From: Dioscorea cayenensis subsp. rotundata
Taxonomy: Eukaryota > Streptophyta > Magnoliopsida > Dioscoreales > Dioscoreaceae
Length of the DNA: 64,000 bases
Assembly: GCF_009730915.1 (NCBI RefSeq)
Contig: NC_052488.1
Location: 19,648,305-19,712,304, forward strand
Reading direction: 5' to 3'
Under the pieces are notes generated by a model that was given only the letters and a program-made list of their open reading frames with translations, did no database searches and was not told where the DNA came from. Of this stretch, positions 1-10,172 are shown piece after piece. Within the stretch, counting starts at the first letter, position 1, and each line of letters opens with the position of its first letter. Position numbers and translations under genes: made by a program.

Positions 1-182
1 TCATTCATTTCTTATTTCATTTACTCAAATTTATTTACTTTGCTGGTAACAAAAAATTATCTTTCTAACTAAGGATTTTCGCTTCTGTTTATTGATCTAC
101 TTTTGTCACATTAATCTATCTTTATTTATTAGTTTGACCAAATAATTAATTGTTGTACATGTGTTATTGTTTTTAAGTGCAG

Positions 183-3100
183 TTTGATGTCACCTTTCCT
201 GCCCTGGCATGTTCTATGCTCAGTGTTGATGCCATGGATATTAGTGGAGAGGAGCATCTTGATGTGGTGTGTATTGCAGTTGTGCTAATATTCTATTTAC
301 GTAGTACTATCCATCCTGAGTCTGGTAATTTGGTTTGTTTATTGACTATAACTCTCCTGCTTTTTCACTCTCTCAGAAGCATGATATAATCAAGAAACGG
401 ATAGATTCTCATGGGAATGTGATTGAAACTAGACAAGATGGAATTGGTGCACCAGAGGTCTGTATGTCATTTCTTTATTCCTCCTTTGCTGAGCCTTAAG
501 AAAGTATTTAGTGTCTATAGATATCAATCATTATAACTTAGCGCACATATAGCAAGATAGTTCCTGTTTTAGATCATTTGACAAATTTACCTATTTCCAT
601 CTAGAGCATGGCTTGTGATTATTGTGGCAATGTCAATATGTAATACATATTGTAATAGGCATTGACTCCAATTATGGTATGGCTGTTTTGTGTGGCTATG
701 AGAAACTTAACATAGATGATGTAATTTTTTGAATGGAGGCAATGCCTGTGGTCAATAAAATTATAAATATAATTGTCTGAGTCATACTTGTGAGTTGTGA
801 CTGTCATCATGCAGTGACTATTTTAACTTAACTGGTGGATGATGAAAGAATTGAAGAATATTCAAATGAACATAAGGAGTTGTGAAGTAAATTGGTGCAA
901 GAAACCTTGTAAACGCTATTCTGAATGCTATAGATCTGTAACTAGTTGATGTTTGTTTTGAAAAATCAGTAGTGTTCAAGACACCATGGGAGGCCAATAA
1001 ATTAGAAAGGTTATGTTGCTGACTTGAAGATATATCTGTTCACAGGCTACTCTAAAAGGAACCAAATATCATATTTTCCCAAACGATCAATTGTCATTTA
1101 ATTTAATATCTGCCATATCTTTATGCTAGGAAAAGCTTTGGATTGTTCTGTCTTTTACCTTTTTTGTGTTATTTGCAGATAGAGAAGCCCTTACAAAAGC
1201 ACGGTGGCAGACTTGAAAAAAATGAGACCTATTGTGGATCTTGTTATGGTGCAGAAACAGTATGCTTCCTTTCTTTCTATATTGTGTGTGTATACATTGC
1301 AGATATTATCAATATTTTCCATGTCAAGTATAACAATACCTCGATTTCATTTTTTCTTCTCTTTTTTATCAGCTAACCTATTAAAATTTTCTTTTTGATT
1401 GCCCTTCAGTTAAAGTCACCTCATATTGTCTTTTTAACATTGCAAGCATATGATGTTTACATTTTGTAATGCTCAGTTGATAAGTATAATTGTTGTGGAA
1501 ATTTGTCAGCTTAATGGATATGAATTTTACAAAACTTGTTTCTAATTTACCTGGATATTAGCATATCAAGAACTGTATTCTAGATTCATGAGATTTTTCT
1601 TTCTTTCCTGTGTATATCTGAACCAGGATGCTAAAAAATTCTATCCTCTTGAATGAAAAAATAAATAAATTACATTGGCAATTCTCTCCACAATCATATG
1701 GTACAAGCAATTACCTGTGTATAAGATGCTTCTTAGCAACACTAATGGAACTTGTTAAAAAGAGTGCCAACTTCTTATATACAACTGATTGCTTCATCTG
1801 CCTCCTCTGATGGCTTTGACTGCGTATATGATACCAAGATGTAGTAAACAATTTTGTGCTCCAAATTAGCAAGCATGTGTGGCATTGAAATCCTCTGGGC
1901 CTGGAGTTTTTTGAAAGCTCTAATACTATCTCAACTGTATGCATTACACACATCAACATTTCTGGGATCAACAAACAAATAAGACCTTTTTTGGTGCTCA
2001 TAGTATGCATGAAATGTTCGTTTTGAACTAGTAAAACTTTATTGTCTATATTGTACAATATATTGCATGATTCTTTTTTTAAAATTTTGGCAGTATCTGC
2101 TCTTCTTTGTTTCACTGGTCACTGATAAGAATCTTTTTATAGGCTGATGAACAGTGCTGCAACTCATGTGAAGATGTTCGTGAAGCTTATAGGAAGAAAG
2201 GTTGGGGCCTATCCAACCCTGATGTGATAGACCAGGTCTTTTCACAATGAAACCTTAAGCTCTACCATATTGTTAGCCATGCTTATTTTGTTATTTAAGT
2301 TAAAACTTTCTCATTTGTTGGTTGCCATAACCCATTGCATATATGCAAAGTTTTGTGTTTCACAGCTACTCCATGCCAACATTTATCTCATTTGAAGACT
2401 GTTTCATGTGTATATTTCTTGGTATTTAGTTTTATGGTACCTTAGATGTTGCGCATCATGTTTCTGTATGACATCAAAGTTTGTGAAGCTTGAATAGAGT
2501 CTACTATATGATGGGCATCAGTCCCTGGTTCCTGTGTTGCAAGTATTTTGAAGTGTGACTTTCATGGGAAAAGTTACATTCATTAAAACATTTTTAAACT
2601 AGCTAGCTTACTGTCATATTCTCCAATCAAGAAATGTGTGGTTCACATTATACATGAACTTTTGTGTGGATTCCTATATGTTGAAATAAATATTCACCAG
2701 AAATAAGATGTTTGCAATACCATTTTGTGGGATCTTGCAATCACATAGCAAGATGCACATCTAAGTTCTTTAAGTTGATCTGGAACTATTCAGTTACTTG
2801 TTCAATGAAAGGTTGAGCAAAGAACTCTGAAAGGAATTGGTGGAGAACAACAGAAGATAATGGTCACCATGTCTCAGTGTTCTATTAAATATGTATCTAT
2901 GTTAGATTGATTGAAGTAATGACATCAATTTTCAAAGTTATTTAACAGATCTGTTAGTTTTGATTCCAGTTGTAACTTCCAATGTGATTTTCCAGTGCAA
3001 ACGAGAAGGTTTTCTTCAAAGGATTAAAGATGAGGACGGTGAAGGGTGCAATGTTTATGGTTTCCTGGAAGTTAATAAGGTGGCTGGAAATTTTCATTTT

Positions 3101-4405
3101 GCCCCCGGTAAAAGTTTCCAGCAGTCAAATGTGCATGTTCATGATTTGCTTCCATTCCAAAAGGATAGCTTTAATGTAAGAAGTCATCATTGTAGTTCTG
3201 ATATATATATATATATATATATTCAAAGGCTTGTGTTTTTTGAGTTAATATTTTATATCCATAGAGTTTTTTCCCCTTTCATAATTGAGCATCCATTTGG
3301 TTTGAAAATCTAATAATTCTCTCTTTGTATGTTCCAGGTAAGCCACAAAATTCATAGCTTAGCTTTTGGGGAACGCTTTCCTGGTGTTGTGAATCCTCTT
3401 GATGGGTAATTGTCTTGTCTCTCTTCCCCTCATGTCATGCAATCAACACCATATTGTATAGCATTGCATTTAAGGCTTTTGTCCATATCTTATTCAATAA
3501 CTTTGCATCTGATTCTAAATTATTCAGTGTGGAATGGATGCAATGGACACCAACTGGAATGTATCAGTATTTTCTCAAGGTTTGTCTTACACAACTTTCA
3601 AGATTAAAGTTTTATGATTAAAATTTGTTATATGAATGGTTTAATGAAATAATCTTGGGCTGATTGATTACATGTGCTGATTCTACTTTAAGGTATATAA
3701 TATATATATTTTTTTTGTTTCCTTTTCAGGTGGTTCCTACTGTTTACACTGACATAAATGGGCATGTAATCCATTCAAATCAGGTATAACAAAAATTTTT
3801 CGTCAGCAACATTTGCTATCCTATCTTTGAACTAGTATTGAAATGCTTGGCTGTTGGAATCCACAGTTTTCTGTGACAGAACATTTTAAGGGTGATGCCG
3901 CCGGTCGAATTCAGTCTCTTCCTGGAGTGTTTTTCTTCTACGACCTTTCACCAATTAAGGTAAGGACCTGTAAGCATCACACATGAATTGCGAAATAGAA
4001 CTGATGAATTAGATACCGATGTCATGTTATTGATTGTATACCCATCAGTGCTACCTATGATTTTTATTTTATTTTACTTATCTTGCTCATTGCAGGTGAC
4101 TTTCACAGAGCTCCATGTACCATTCCTACACTTCTTGACTAATGTCTGTGCTATAGTTGGAGGTAAGACTGTCTATTTGTTCTTGTTTCACAATGAACTT
4201 CACTGTGAATCTAACATGAATCATATTAGTGCATCAAAACACAAAATTACAACATTTGCTTTTCATACAACATTTTCTCATTATAATGCCACAAAAAACT
4301 TGGTCATCTTCAGGTATATTCACAGTTTCCGGTATACTCGATGCTTTCATATACCACAGCGAAAGAGCAATCAAGAAGAAGATGGATTTAGGCAAATTAA
4401 CTTGA
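183..4405 (+). CDS. ERGIC3/Erv46-like ER-Golgi cargo receptor, 5' end outside window
   Basis: Membrane protein of COPII/COPI vesicles that cycles between ER and Golgi and helps sort cargo (family knowledge). Eleven exons can be joined in frame: 183-266, 377-457, 1179-1259, 2143-2235, 2996-3175, 3338-3405, 3528-3579, 3730-3783, 3867-3959, 4096-4162, 4314-4405; all introns are GT-AG. They give 314 residues. Visible family signatures are FDVTFPALAC at the start, the Cys-rich ETYCGSCYGAE / CCNSCEDVREAYRKKGW stretch, HDLLPF, PGVFFFYDLSPIKV and the C-terminal hydrophobic segment around FLHFLTNVCAIVGG followed by a basic tail KKKMDLGKLT. This is the COPIIcoated_ERV lumenal domain plus the second membrane span. 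The first ~70 residues (ERGIC_N domain and first membrane span) lie upstream of base 1; bases 1-182 are intron. A truncated LINE sits about 280 bases after the stop. Confidence 0.93.
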
Positions 4406-4665
4406 AGCCTTTCCATTGCAAAACTTATTTATGGAGATGTTTAATTGCAGAAGAAACAGAACATGAGAAGGGACCCCTCTTCACCACTCCTGTGAATTAA
4501 ATCTTTCTTACCAAATTTAAAATTTAACAGAGTTAGTTTGATCATTAATTCTGTGTTCCTCTTCTGTACTGCATTCCACTATTGGGTGAAGATTAAGATA
4601 TATGAAAGATCAAAAGGGAACTGGGTGAAATGGCCCTCTTGGAGAGTACTTTGTAGTTCATTTAG

Positions 4666-4681
4666 TACATATAAACATGTT
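4666..4681. repeat. Target-site duplication of LINE, left copy
   Basis: The 16-bp word tacatataaacatgtt is repeated perfectly at 5750-5765. The last two T merge with the element's T run (its A-tail on the minus strand). Confidence 0.88.
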
Positions 4682-5749
4682 TTTTTTTTTGAGGAAAGAG
4701 CTCAGAGAGCTGATTTTATTGAAAAAGAAGAAAATATACAAGAGTTCAAGGAGTACAACCAAGACCAGAAGAAAATAACAAAAAACAAACCAGAAGAACA
4801 GAATTAAAGCAAAACAGAAAACTAAAAGTGAAAACCAAAATCAGATACAATCTTCATAATCCATCTGGGCAAATCTCGGCCAGAGTGAAATAAGCAGAGA
4901 GGGTGATTATTGCTGCCGTGAGAAGCAAGGGCGAAGGCAGGGGCATTCCAGCTAAATGGTATAGAGATTAACGTTGGGCTGCCAGCAGTGATGAGGAGAT
5001 GGGAGATATCCGAGAGTTCCGAAGCAAGTCTCCAAGCAGCAGGGTTACGATCATTTGAAAGAAGATTGGAGAGATCATGGGAGCAATGCAAAATGCGCTG
5101 GATGTTGAAATGCCGATCAGAGGAGAGACGGATTGCAATATGAAAAGCTTTGATGCTAGCTTCAATGGAGGACTCAGCAGAGAAAGAACCACTGCCTGCA
5201 CAGGATATAATGTAATTATTGTTTGAGATGAAAAAACCCAGCTTACCTGAGTTGTTGTTGGCTGTCCATCTGTAAGCAAAGAAGAGAAAAAGACCATTGA
5301 TATGGGAGAAATTATTTAAGAGAAGCTTGCGACCAGTGAGAGAATTATTCTCCTGAAGAAAATCCTTGACATGGGCTTCTGCTTTATAAGCAATAATATT
5401 GAAACTGGGGACAGTGTGATTAAAAATAGCATCACAGCGGGCCTTCCAAATAAACCAAATGCAAGCAGCAATAACAGAAGTAGTATATTTGGAGAATTTG
5501 TAATCAGTAAGCCAGCAACCAGAAGAAATTGGATCTGGAAAGGAGATAATACATTCCATTTGAAAGTTAAGTGTATTCCAAACCATCTATGCGCAACGGC
5601 AATCAAGGAAAAGATGTTCAATAGATTCATTATCAATTTGGCAATGGACACAGAGAGTTCTAGGACCAATGTTGATACTATTAAGAAAATCTGAAGTAGA
5701 GATTTTACCATGAAACATAAGCCAGATAAAGTGTTTAACCCTTGGAGCA
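4680..5749 (-). mobile_element. 5'-truncated LINE (non-LTR retrotransposon) with poly-A tail and target-site duplication
   Basis: The element reads on the minus strand. Its 3' end is the A-tail seen as T run 4680-4690 on the plus strand, and its 5' end is near 5749. The 16-bp sequence tacatataaacatgtt occurs perfectly at 4666-4681 and 5750-5765, the expected product of target-primed reverse transcription. Only the last ~1.07 kb of a LINE was copied: the zinc-binding end of the reverse transcriptase region and a C-terminal RNase-H-like domain. It lies in the 3' flank or 3' UTR of the ERGIC3-like gene in opposite orientation. A diverged relative is at 61070-62040. Confidence 0.88.
4822..5749 (-). 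pseudogene. LINE open frame remnant: zf-RVT segment and RNase-H-like domain, one internal stop
   Basis: Reading from about 5749 downward, one frame is open except for a single stop codon at about 5587-5585. Before the stop it has APRVKHFIWLMFHGK and a Cys/His cluster (LCVHCQ...IEHLFLDC), typical of the zf-RVT domain at the end of plant LINE reverse transcriptases. After the stop it continues for 254 codons with IWFIWKARCDAIFN, a region like LINE RNase H (AESSIEASIKAFHIAIR), and the ending LCLFHSGRDLPRW. The usual first catalytic Asp of the RNase H fold is not obvious. The frame continuity around one stop suggests a young or slowly decaying copy. It cannot move on its own because the endonuclease and most of the RT are missing. 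Confidence 0.85.
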
Positions 5750-5765
5750 TACATATAAACATGTT
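5750..5765. repeat. Target-site duplication of LINE, right copy
   Basis: Perfect 16-bp match to 4666-4681; it marks the 5' end of the truncated LINE. Confidence 0.88.
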
Positions 5766-6070
5766 GACTTAACTTTCATTTCATTAGTTTGGTCTCCCAT
5801 TGCAGAAGTTTTGTTGAGTTATATTATCTGTTGAATTTCTTTTCTTCACATGCTTTGTAAATTACCAATTTAAAGAAAGGTTATCTTTTCATATACCTCC
5901 CTGATATTTGTGAATTTACCAAGAATTTTACAAGTCACTGATGTATGCATCGGATTATTTTGAACTGAAAGTATGAAATGCCATAATTTTTTCTATGATA
6001 GTCTTTAGATTTCAAATCTAAAGATGTCGATCTGACATTACTATTGATGTGGCTTCTCTGTCTCTTTGAA

Positions 6071-6128
<58 letters not shown>

Positions 6129-6780
6129 TAACTATCATGGTGTAAACATCTCTAGATTTTCATAAATAATCAGCTCTTTATATAAAATACTTCTTTTAAA
6201 ATGCTTAATATATGGAGAAAAATTGAAGAGAAATCTATAAAACAAGTTGGATTTTCACGGTATTTATAGATGCTAATAGGTTAATGGGTGAGACTCGAAA
6301 TAAATCTAAATCTAGGTTTGCCGGATGATAACTATGCTACTCGGCTTCCATGTGGAAGAGTTGATATATTCATATTTTTAGTTCGCACTATTTGAGATGT
6401 GTTAAATTATTATCTAGTGACTAACAATTAATCCCAAAACTTAAACTAATTTAATACAAACTATGGTACAAATTTTTGGATTAAATAATAAGTTTTCAGC
6501 TTAATCCTTCACATATTATATTTATCCTCTTTTACATATCAAATTTTGATGATTATGTTCTATAATTATCTATTTGAGTTTTTCAATGTTCGAATTTGAA
6601 CGACCTTGTTGTAATTTTTTTTTTTTTTTTGAAAAAGAAGTTTTTAAAATCAAAAGTTAATTTCAATTAAAATAAATTTGTTATTCCTATCCGACTATGT
6701 TAAAATATACAGTATATATCCGATGGGATATTTACAAAAAGAAGGGGATATCTGCAAATATCTAATCACTTGTTAGATAT
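5766..6780. other. Intergenic DNA between LINE and eEF1A promoter
   Basis: AT-rich sequence with a pure (ATT)n tract near 6070-6118 and a T run at 6610-6630. I see no exon, RNA gene or transposon end here. Confidence 0.6.
6070..6118. repeat. (ATT)n microsatellite
   Basis: About 16 uninterrupted ATT units, likely length-polymorphic. Confidence 0.95.
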
Positions 6781-6817
6781 CTAACGGTGGAGATAAAGCT
6801 CAAGTCCTTCATTCAAA

Positions 6818-6956
6818 TTACCAAAACAGCCCCATAAGTTTGTGAAACCTAAGGGTATTTTCGTAATCGGTTAGCCTATATAAAGACCAGCACACTTCAA
6901 GGGTTTCTCACCTCTACAAAGCTTTCGGCTGCTGGCGATCTGATCTCTAGTTCTCG
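6818..6956 (+). promoter_or_regulatory. eEF1A core promoter and non-coding first exon
   Basis: A TATA box (TATATAAA, 6877-6884) lies about 25-30 bases before a CT-rich start region (about 6905). Upstream, 6818-6834 reads ttaccaaaacagcccca, which resembles the TEF1 box of plant eEF1A promoters in reverse orientation, and aagggttt at 6899-6906 is an inverted telo-box-like word (AAACCCTT on the other strand). These are known elements of highly expressed translation genes. The leader exon ends at ctcg/gtgagc (6956). The assignment rests on motif resemblance and position; the exact start is inferred. Confidence 0.7.
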
Positions 6957-8253
6957 GTGAGCACTCTCTTCCTTGGATCCATGGCCAAGCTATGGATTTC
7001 TCTTTGTTCTCTTATGGATCTTGATTTGTTGATGTCTGATTTCTCTTTGTTCTCTTATGGATCTTGATTTGTTGATGTCTGATGTTAATGGTTGCTTGTT
7101 TAGCTTGTTTCTGTGAAGAGATTGAGATCGATATTGATGTTTTCTTTCGATGCTTTAGTTTCCATTATATTTCATAATGTTTTCGGATGATTTTACTCTT
7201 TTGGTTTGTATATTTGAGATATTTGCTGAATTACAGTTTAGATTTCATGGTTCCGTTTGTTGTTGCTGTTGATGATGAATGAAGGTGATCAGATCCCGTT
7301 CAGATGCTTGGTTTAATATCTGTTTTGATTGCTTTTGATGTTAATCCTGCTGTTTATGATGATTGTTTGACATCTAAAATATTGATGTTTTGCAAAGCTT
7401 TATTAGCAAGGGTTTTTTAATTTAAATTGTTGATTGGTTCTTTGCTTAAGTTTTGTTTGTTTTCTGTGTTTTTTAAAAAGTTTATAGGAGCATATTTGAA
7501 GAGCATGTAAGATGAAAACTAAAATTTTGAGCATATCTATTAGTTATTTTGAAGCTTTTGAAACTGTTCTTTGTGGATGTTTAATTGTATTTTAGAGCAA
7601 AGTTTATGTGCTTTTTAACATAAGGACGTAGGTGGATTGGATGCTTTGGATCTGGTATGGGGACTGAATGAAAGTCATGCTGCTAATTATGTGTTAGAAT
7701 TCTTTGTCAATCCAAATCACCTGTGATAAAATTTCTTAATTTCTTGTGCTCATGCTGTTTATAGGAATTTATAACTTATTATAACATCCTTTTCTGGTTT
7801 TTATTATTTTTTGACATGTGCAATTGCGTAGGCACTTGTAGCTGGAATGAAGTTACTGAATCTTTTTAGTTATCAATCTATGATGAATTTGCATGTGTTC
7901 TAGAGTGAACTTTGTGTACTGTTTAATTTAAGGATGCTTAAGGATTAGATTCGATTGGGTATGGTATGGAGTTACACTATACCTGATACCATTCTATTGC
8001 CAGTTACTGCTAGGTTTCCTTTGTCTACCCAAATCAGCCCTAGTTAGGCAACTTAATTTCTTTTGTGGTTAACTTTAATCATTGACATTGTGTGATTGTA
8101 TAACACTGTAAGCATTTGTTGGATCACATACATAGTATTGTACTTATTTGTGCATGCCATTATGAAGGATTGTGGATTTTATGGTTAAATGCTTGTCTTC
8201 CTCACATAGTTTAATCTTCATATATTTTTCTCCTTTTGTTCCTTCTTTTACAG
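6957..8253 (+). other. Leader (5'-UTR) intron of eEF1A
   Basis: A 1.3-kb intron with donor gtgagc and acceptor tttacag precedes the exon that carries the start codon. Plant eEF1A genes usually have such a leader intron, and it strengthens expression. It is T-rich as plant introns are. Near its 5' end a 43-bp segment is tandemly duplicated (6995-7080). Confidence 0.85.
6995..7080 (+). repeat. 43-bp tandem duplication in eEF1A leader intron
   Basis: The segment starting gatttctctttgttctctta is present twice back to back (6995-7037 and 7038-7080) with no visible mismatch, so it is recent. It lies about 40 bases after the 5' splice site. Confidence 0.93.
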
Positions 8254-8272
8254 TTTTTAGCTTTGCTTAACC

Positions 8273-9709
8273 ATGGGAAAGGAGAAGGTTCACATTAGCA
8301 TTGTGGTTATTGGCCATGTGGACTCTGGGAAGTCTACCACCACTGGTCATCTCATCTATAAGCTTGGTGGTATTGACAAGCGTGTGATTGAGAGGTTCGA
8401 GAAGGAAGCCGCTGAGATGAACAAAAGGTCATTCAAGTATGCTTGGGTGCTTGACAAGCTGAAGGCTGAGCGTGAACGTGGTATCACCATTGACATTGCT
8501 CTGTGGAAGTTTGAGACCACCAAGTATTACTGCACTGTGATAGATGCTCCTGGGCATCGTGACTTCATTAAGAACATGATTACTGGAACATCTCAGGCTG
8601 ACTGTGCTGTCCTCATTATTGACTCCACCACTGGTGGTTTTGAAGCTGGTATCTCCAAGGATGGTCAGACTCGGGAGCACGCCCTTCTTGCCTTCACTCT
8701 TGGGGTGAAGCAGATGATCTGCTGCTGTAACAAGGTAACGTTCTATCTTTCTGTTGATATTACCAGATTCTAATATGATGATTTTCTTTTGAAAAGATAG
8801 ATTTACTTTGTTCGGTGATTGTTGCAGATGGATGCCACAACCCCCAAATACTCCAAGGCAAGGTATGATGAAATTGTGAAGGAAGTGTCATCCTATCTCA
8901 AGAAGGTTGGCTACAACCCAGACAAGATTGCCTTTGTCCCAATCTCCGGCTTCGAGGGTGACAACATGATCGAGAGATCAACCAACCTTGACTGGTACAA
9001 GGGCCCTACTCTCCTAGATGCTCTGGACATGATCCAGGAACCTAAGCGTCCATCAGACAAGCCTCTTCGTCTCCCTCTTCAAGATGTTTACAAGATTGGA
9101 GGCATTGGAACTGTCCCAGTTGGTCGTGTGGAGACTGGCATCCTGAAACCTGGAATGGTTGTTACTTTTGGTCCCACTGGTCTCACCACTGAAGTGAAGT
9201 CTGTGGAGATGCACCATGAGTCACTTCCAGAGGCTTTGCCCGGTGACAATGTTGGCTTCAACGTCAAGAATGTTGCTGTCAAGGATCTGAAGCGTGGTTT
9301 TGTCGCATCCAACTCGAAGGATGACCCTGCCAAGGAAGCTGCCAACTTCACTGCTCAAGTCATCATCATGAACCACCCCGGACAGATCGGCAATGGCTAT
9401 GCCCCAGTCCTTGATTGCCACACCTCTCACATTGCTGTCAAGTTTGCTGAAATTCTGACCAAGATTGACAGGCGATCTGGTAAGGAGCTGGAGAAGGAGC
9501 CGAAATTCCTGAAGAACGGTGATGCTGGTTTTGTGAAGATGATTCCAACCAAGCCAATGGTTGTCGAGACATTCTCCGAGTACCCTCCCCTTGGAAGGTT
9601 TGCTGTGAGAGACATGAGGCAGACCGTGGCTGTTGGCGTCATCAAGAACGTCGAGAAGAAGGATCCCTCTGGTGCCAAGGTCACTAAATCTGCAGCCAAG
9701 AAGAAGTGA
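8273..9709 (+). CDS. Translation elongation factor eEF1A
   Basis: GTPase that delivers aminoacyl-tRNA to the ribosomal A site in the cytosol. Two coding exons, 8273-8734 and 8828-9709, give exactly 447 residues, the standard plant length. All GTP-binding motifs are visible: G1 GHVDSGKST near residue 14, G3 DAPGH near 91, G4 NKMD at 153-156, G5 in the [10 protein letters not shown] stretch. The intron falls inside the G4 motif, between Lys154 and Met155, a position typical of plant eEF1A genes. The C-terminus [11 protein letters not shown] is basic as usual. The start is clear: CCATGG context, and the protein begins [17 protein letters not shown]. Codon use is richer in C/G at third positions than neighbouring genes, as expected for a highly expressed gene. 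No disruption is seen. Confidence 0.98.
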
Positions 9710-10088
9710 ATCTCAAACATATCTGCAGTTTGGATGCAGAACTGGGTTCTTGATCGTCGGTGGCAATGCGTGTCTTGTTTTAGACTTATAATTTAGTTTT
9801 CCAGTATTTACTGTTATCCTGTTGAACCTTTGTGTTTTCCGTACTTTTTCTCTTTGCTTTTGCATGAATTGTTATTTTTATTATTATCTATCAAGTTTGG
9901 TTTTAATTTTGGTGCTGTCATTTGCATTTGATTATTTTCTTCTCTGGATATATGTATATTTAATTATTTATGTGCGAAGTTGATAATTGTCCACATCAGC
10001 AAATATATATTCAGAAAGTTCCCATACGGAAGTAGAAAAGCGCGCCAAAGAAGCAACGTCTAAAGTAACAGTTTGGCCAATAATAACC

Positions 10089-10120
10089 CGCCACGTGTCC
10101 TTTCCACAACGTGATATAAA
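10089..10120 (+). promoter_or_regulatory. G-box and TATA box of the ACX2-type gene
   Basis: CACGTG at 10092-10097 (within cgccacgtgtcc) is followed by TATAAA at 10115-10120, about 53 bases before the start codon at 10173. G-boxes bind bZIP and bHLH factors. The same 12-mer occurs before the SEC14-like gene at 15438-15449. Confidence 0.6.
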
Positions 10121-10172
10121 CGCAATTCAACTCCCCACCGCTTCTTGCAACAGCGAAGTCACCCACCCACCG

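Noticed and set aside
1-182. Search for the missing first exon of the ERGIC3-like gene
   Set aside because: The stretch is T-rich intron ending in gtgcag; the N-terminal exon must lie outside the window.
9088-9720. Antisense open frames within eEF1A
   Set aside because: Shadows of a codon-biased gene; no family resemblance.
9987-10172. Upstream extension of the ACX2 open frame
   Set aside because: It runs through the G-box and TATA box; the family N-terminus begins at 10173.
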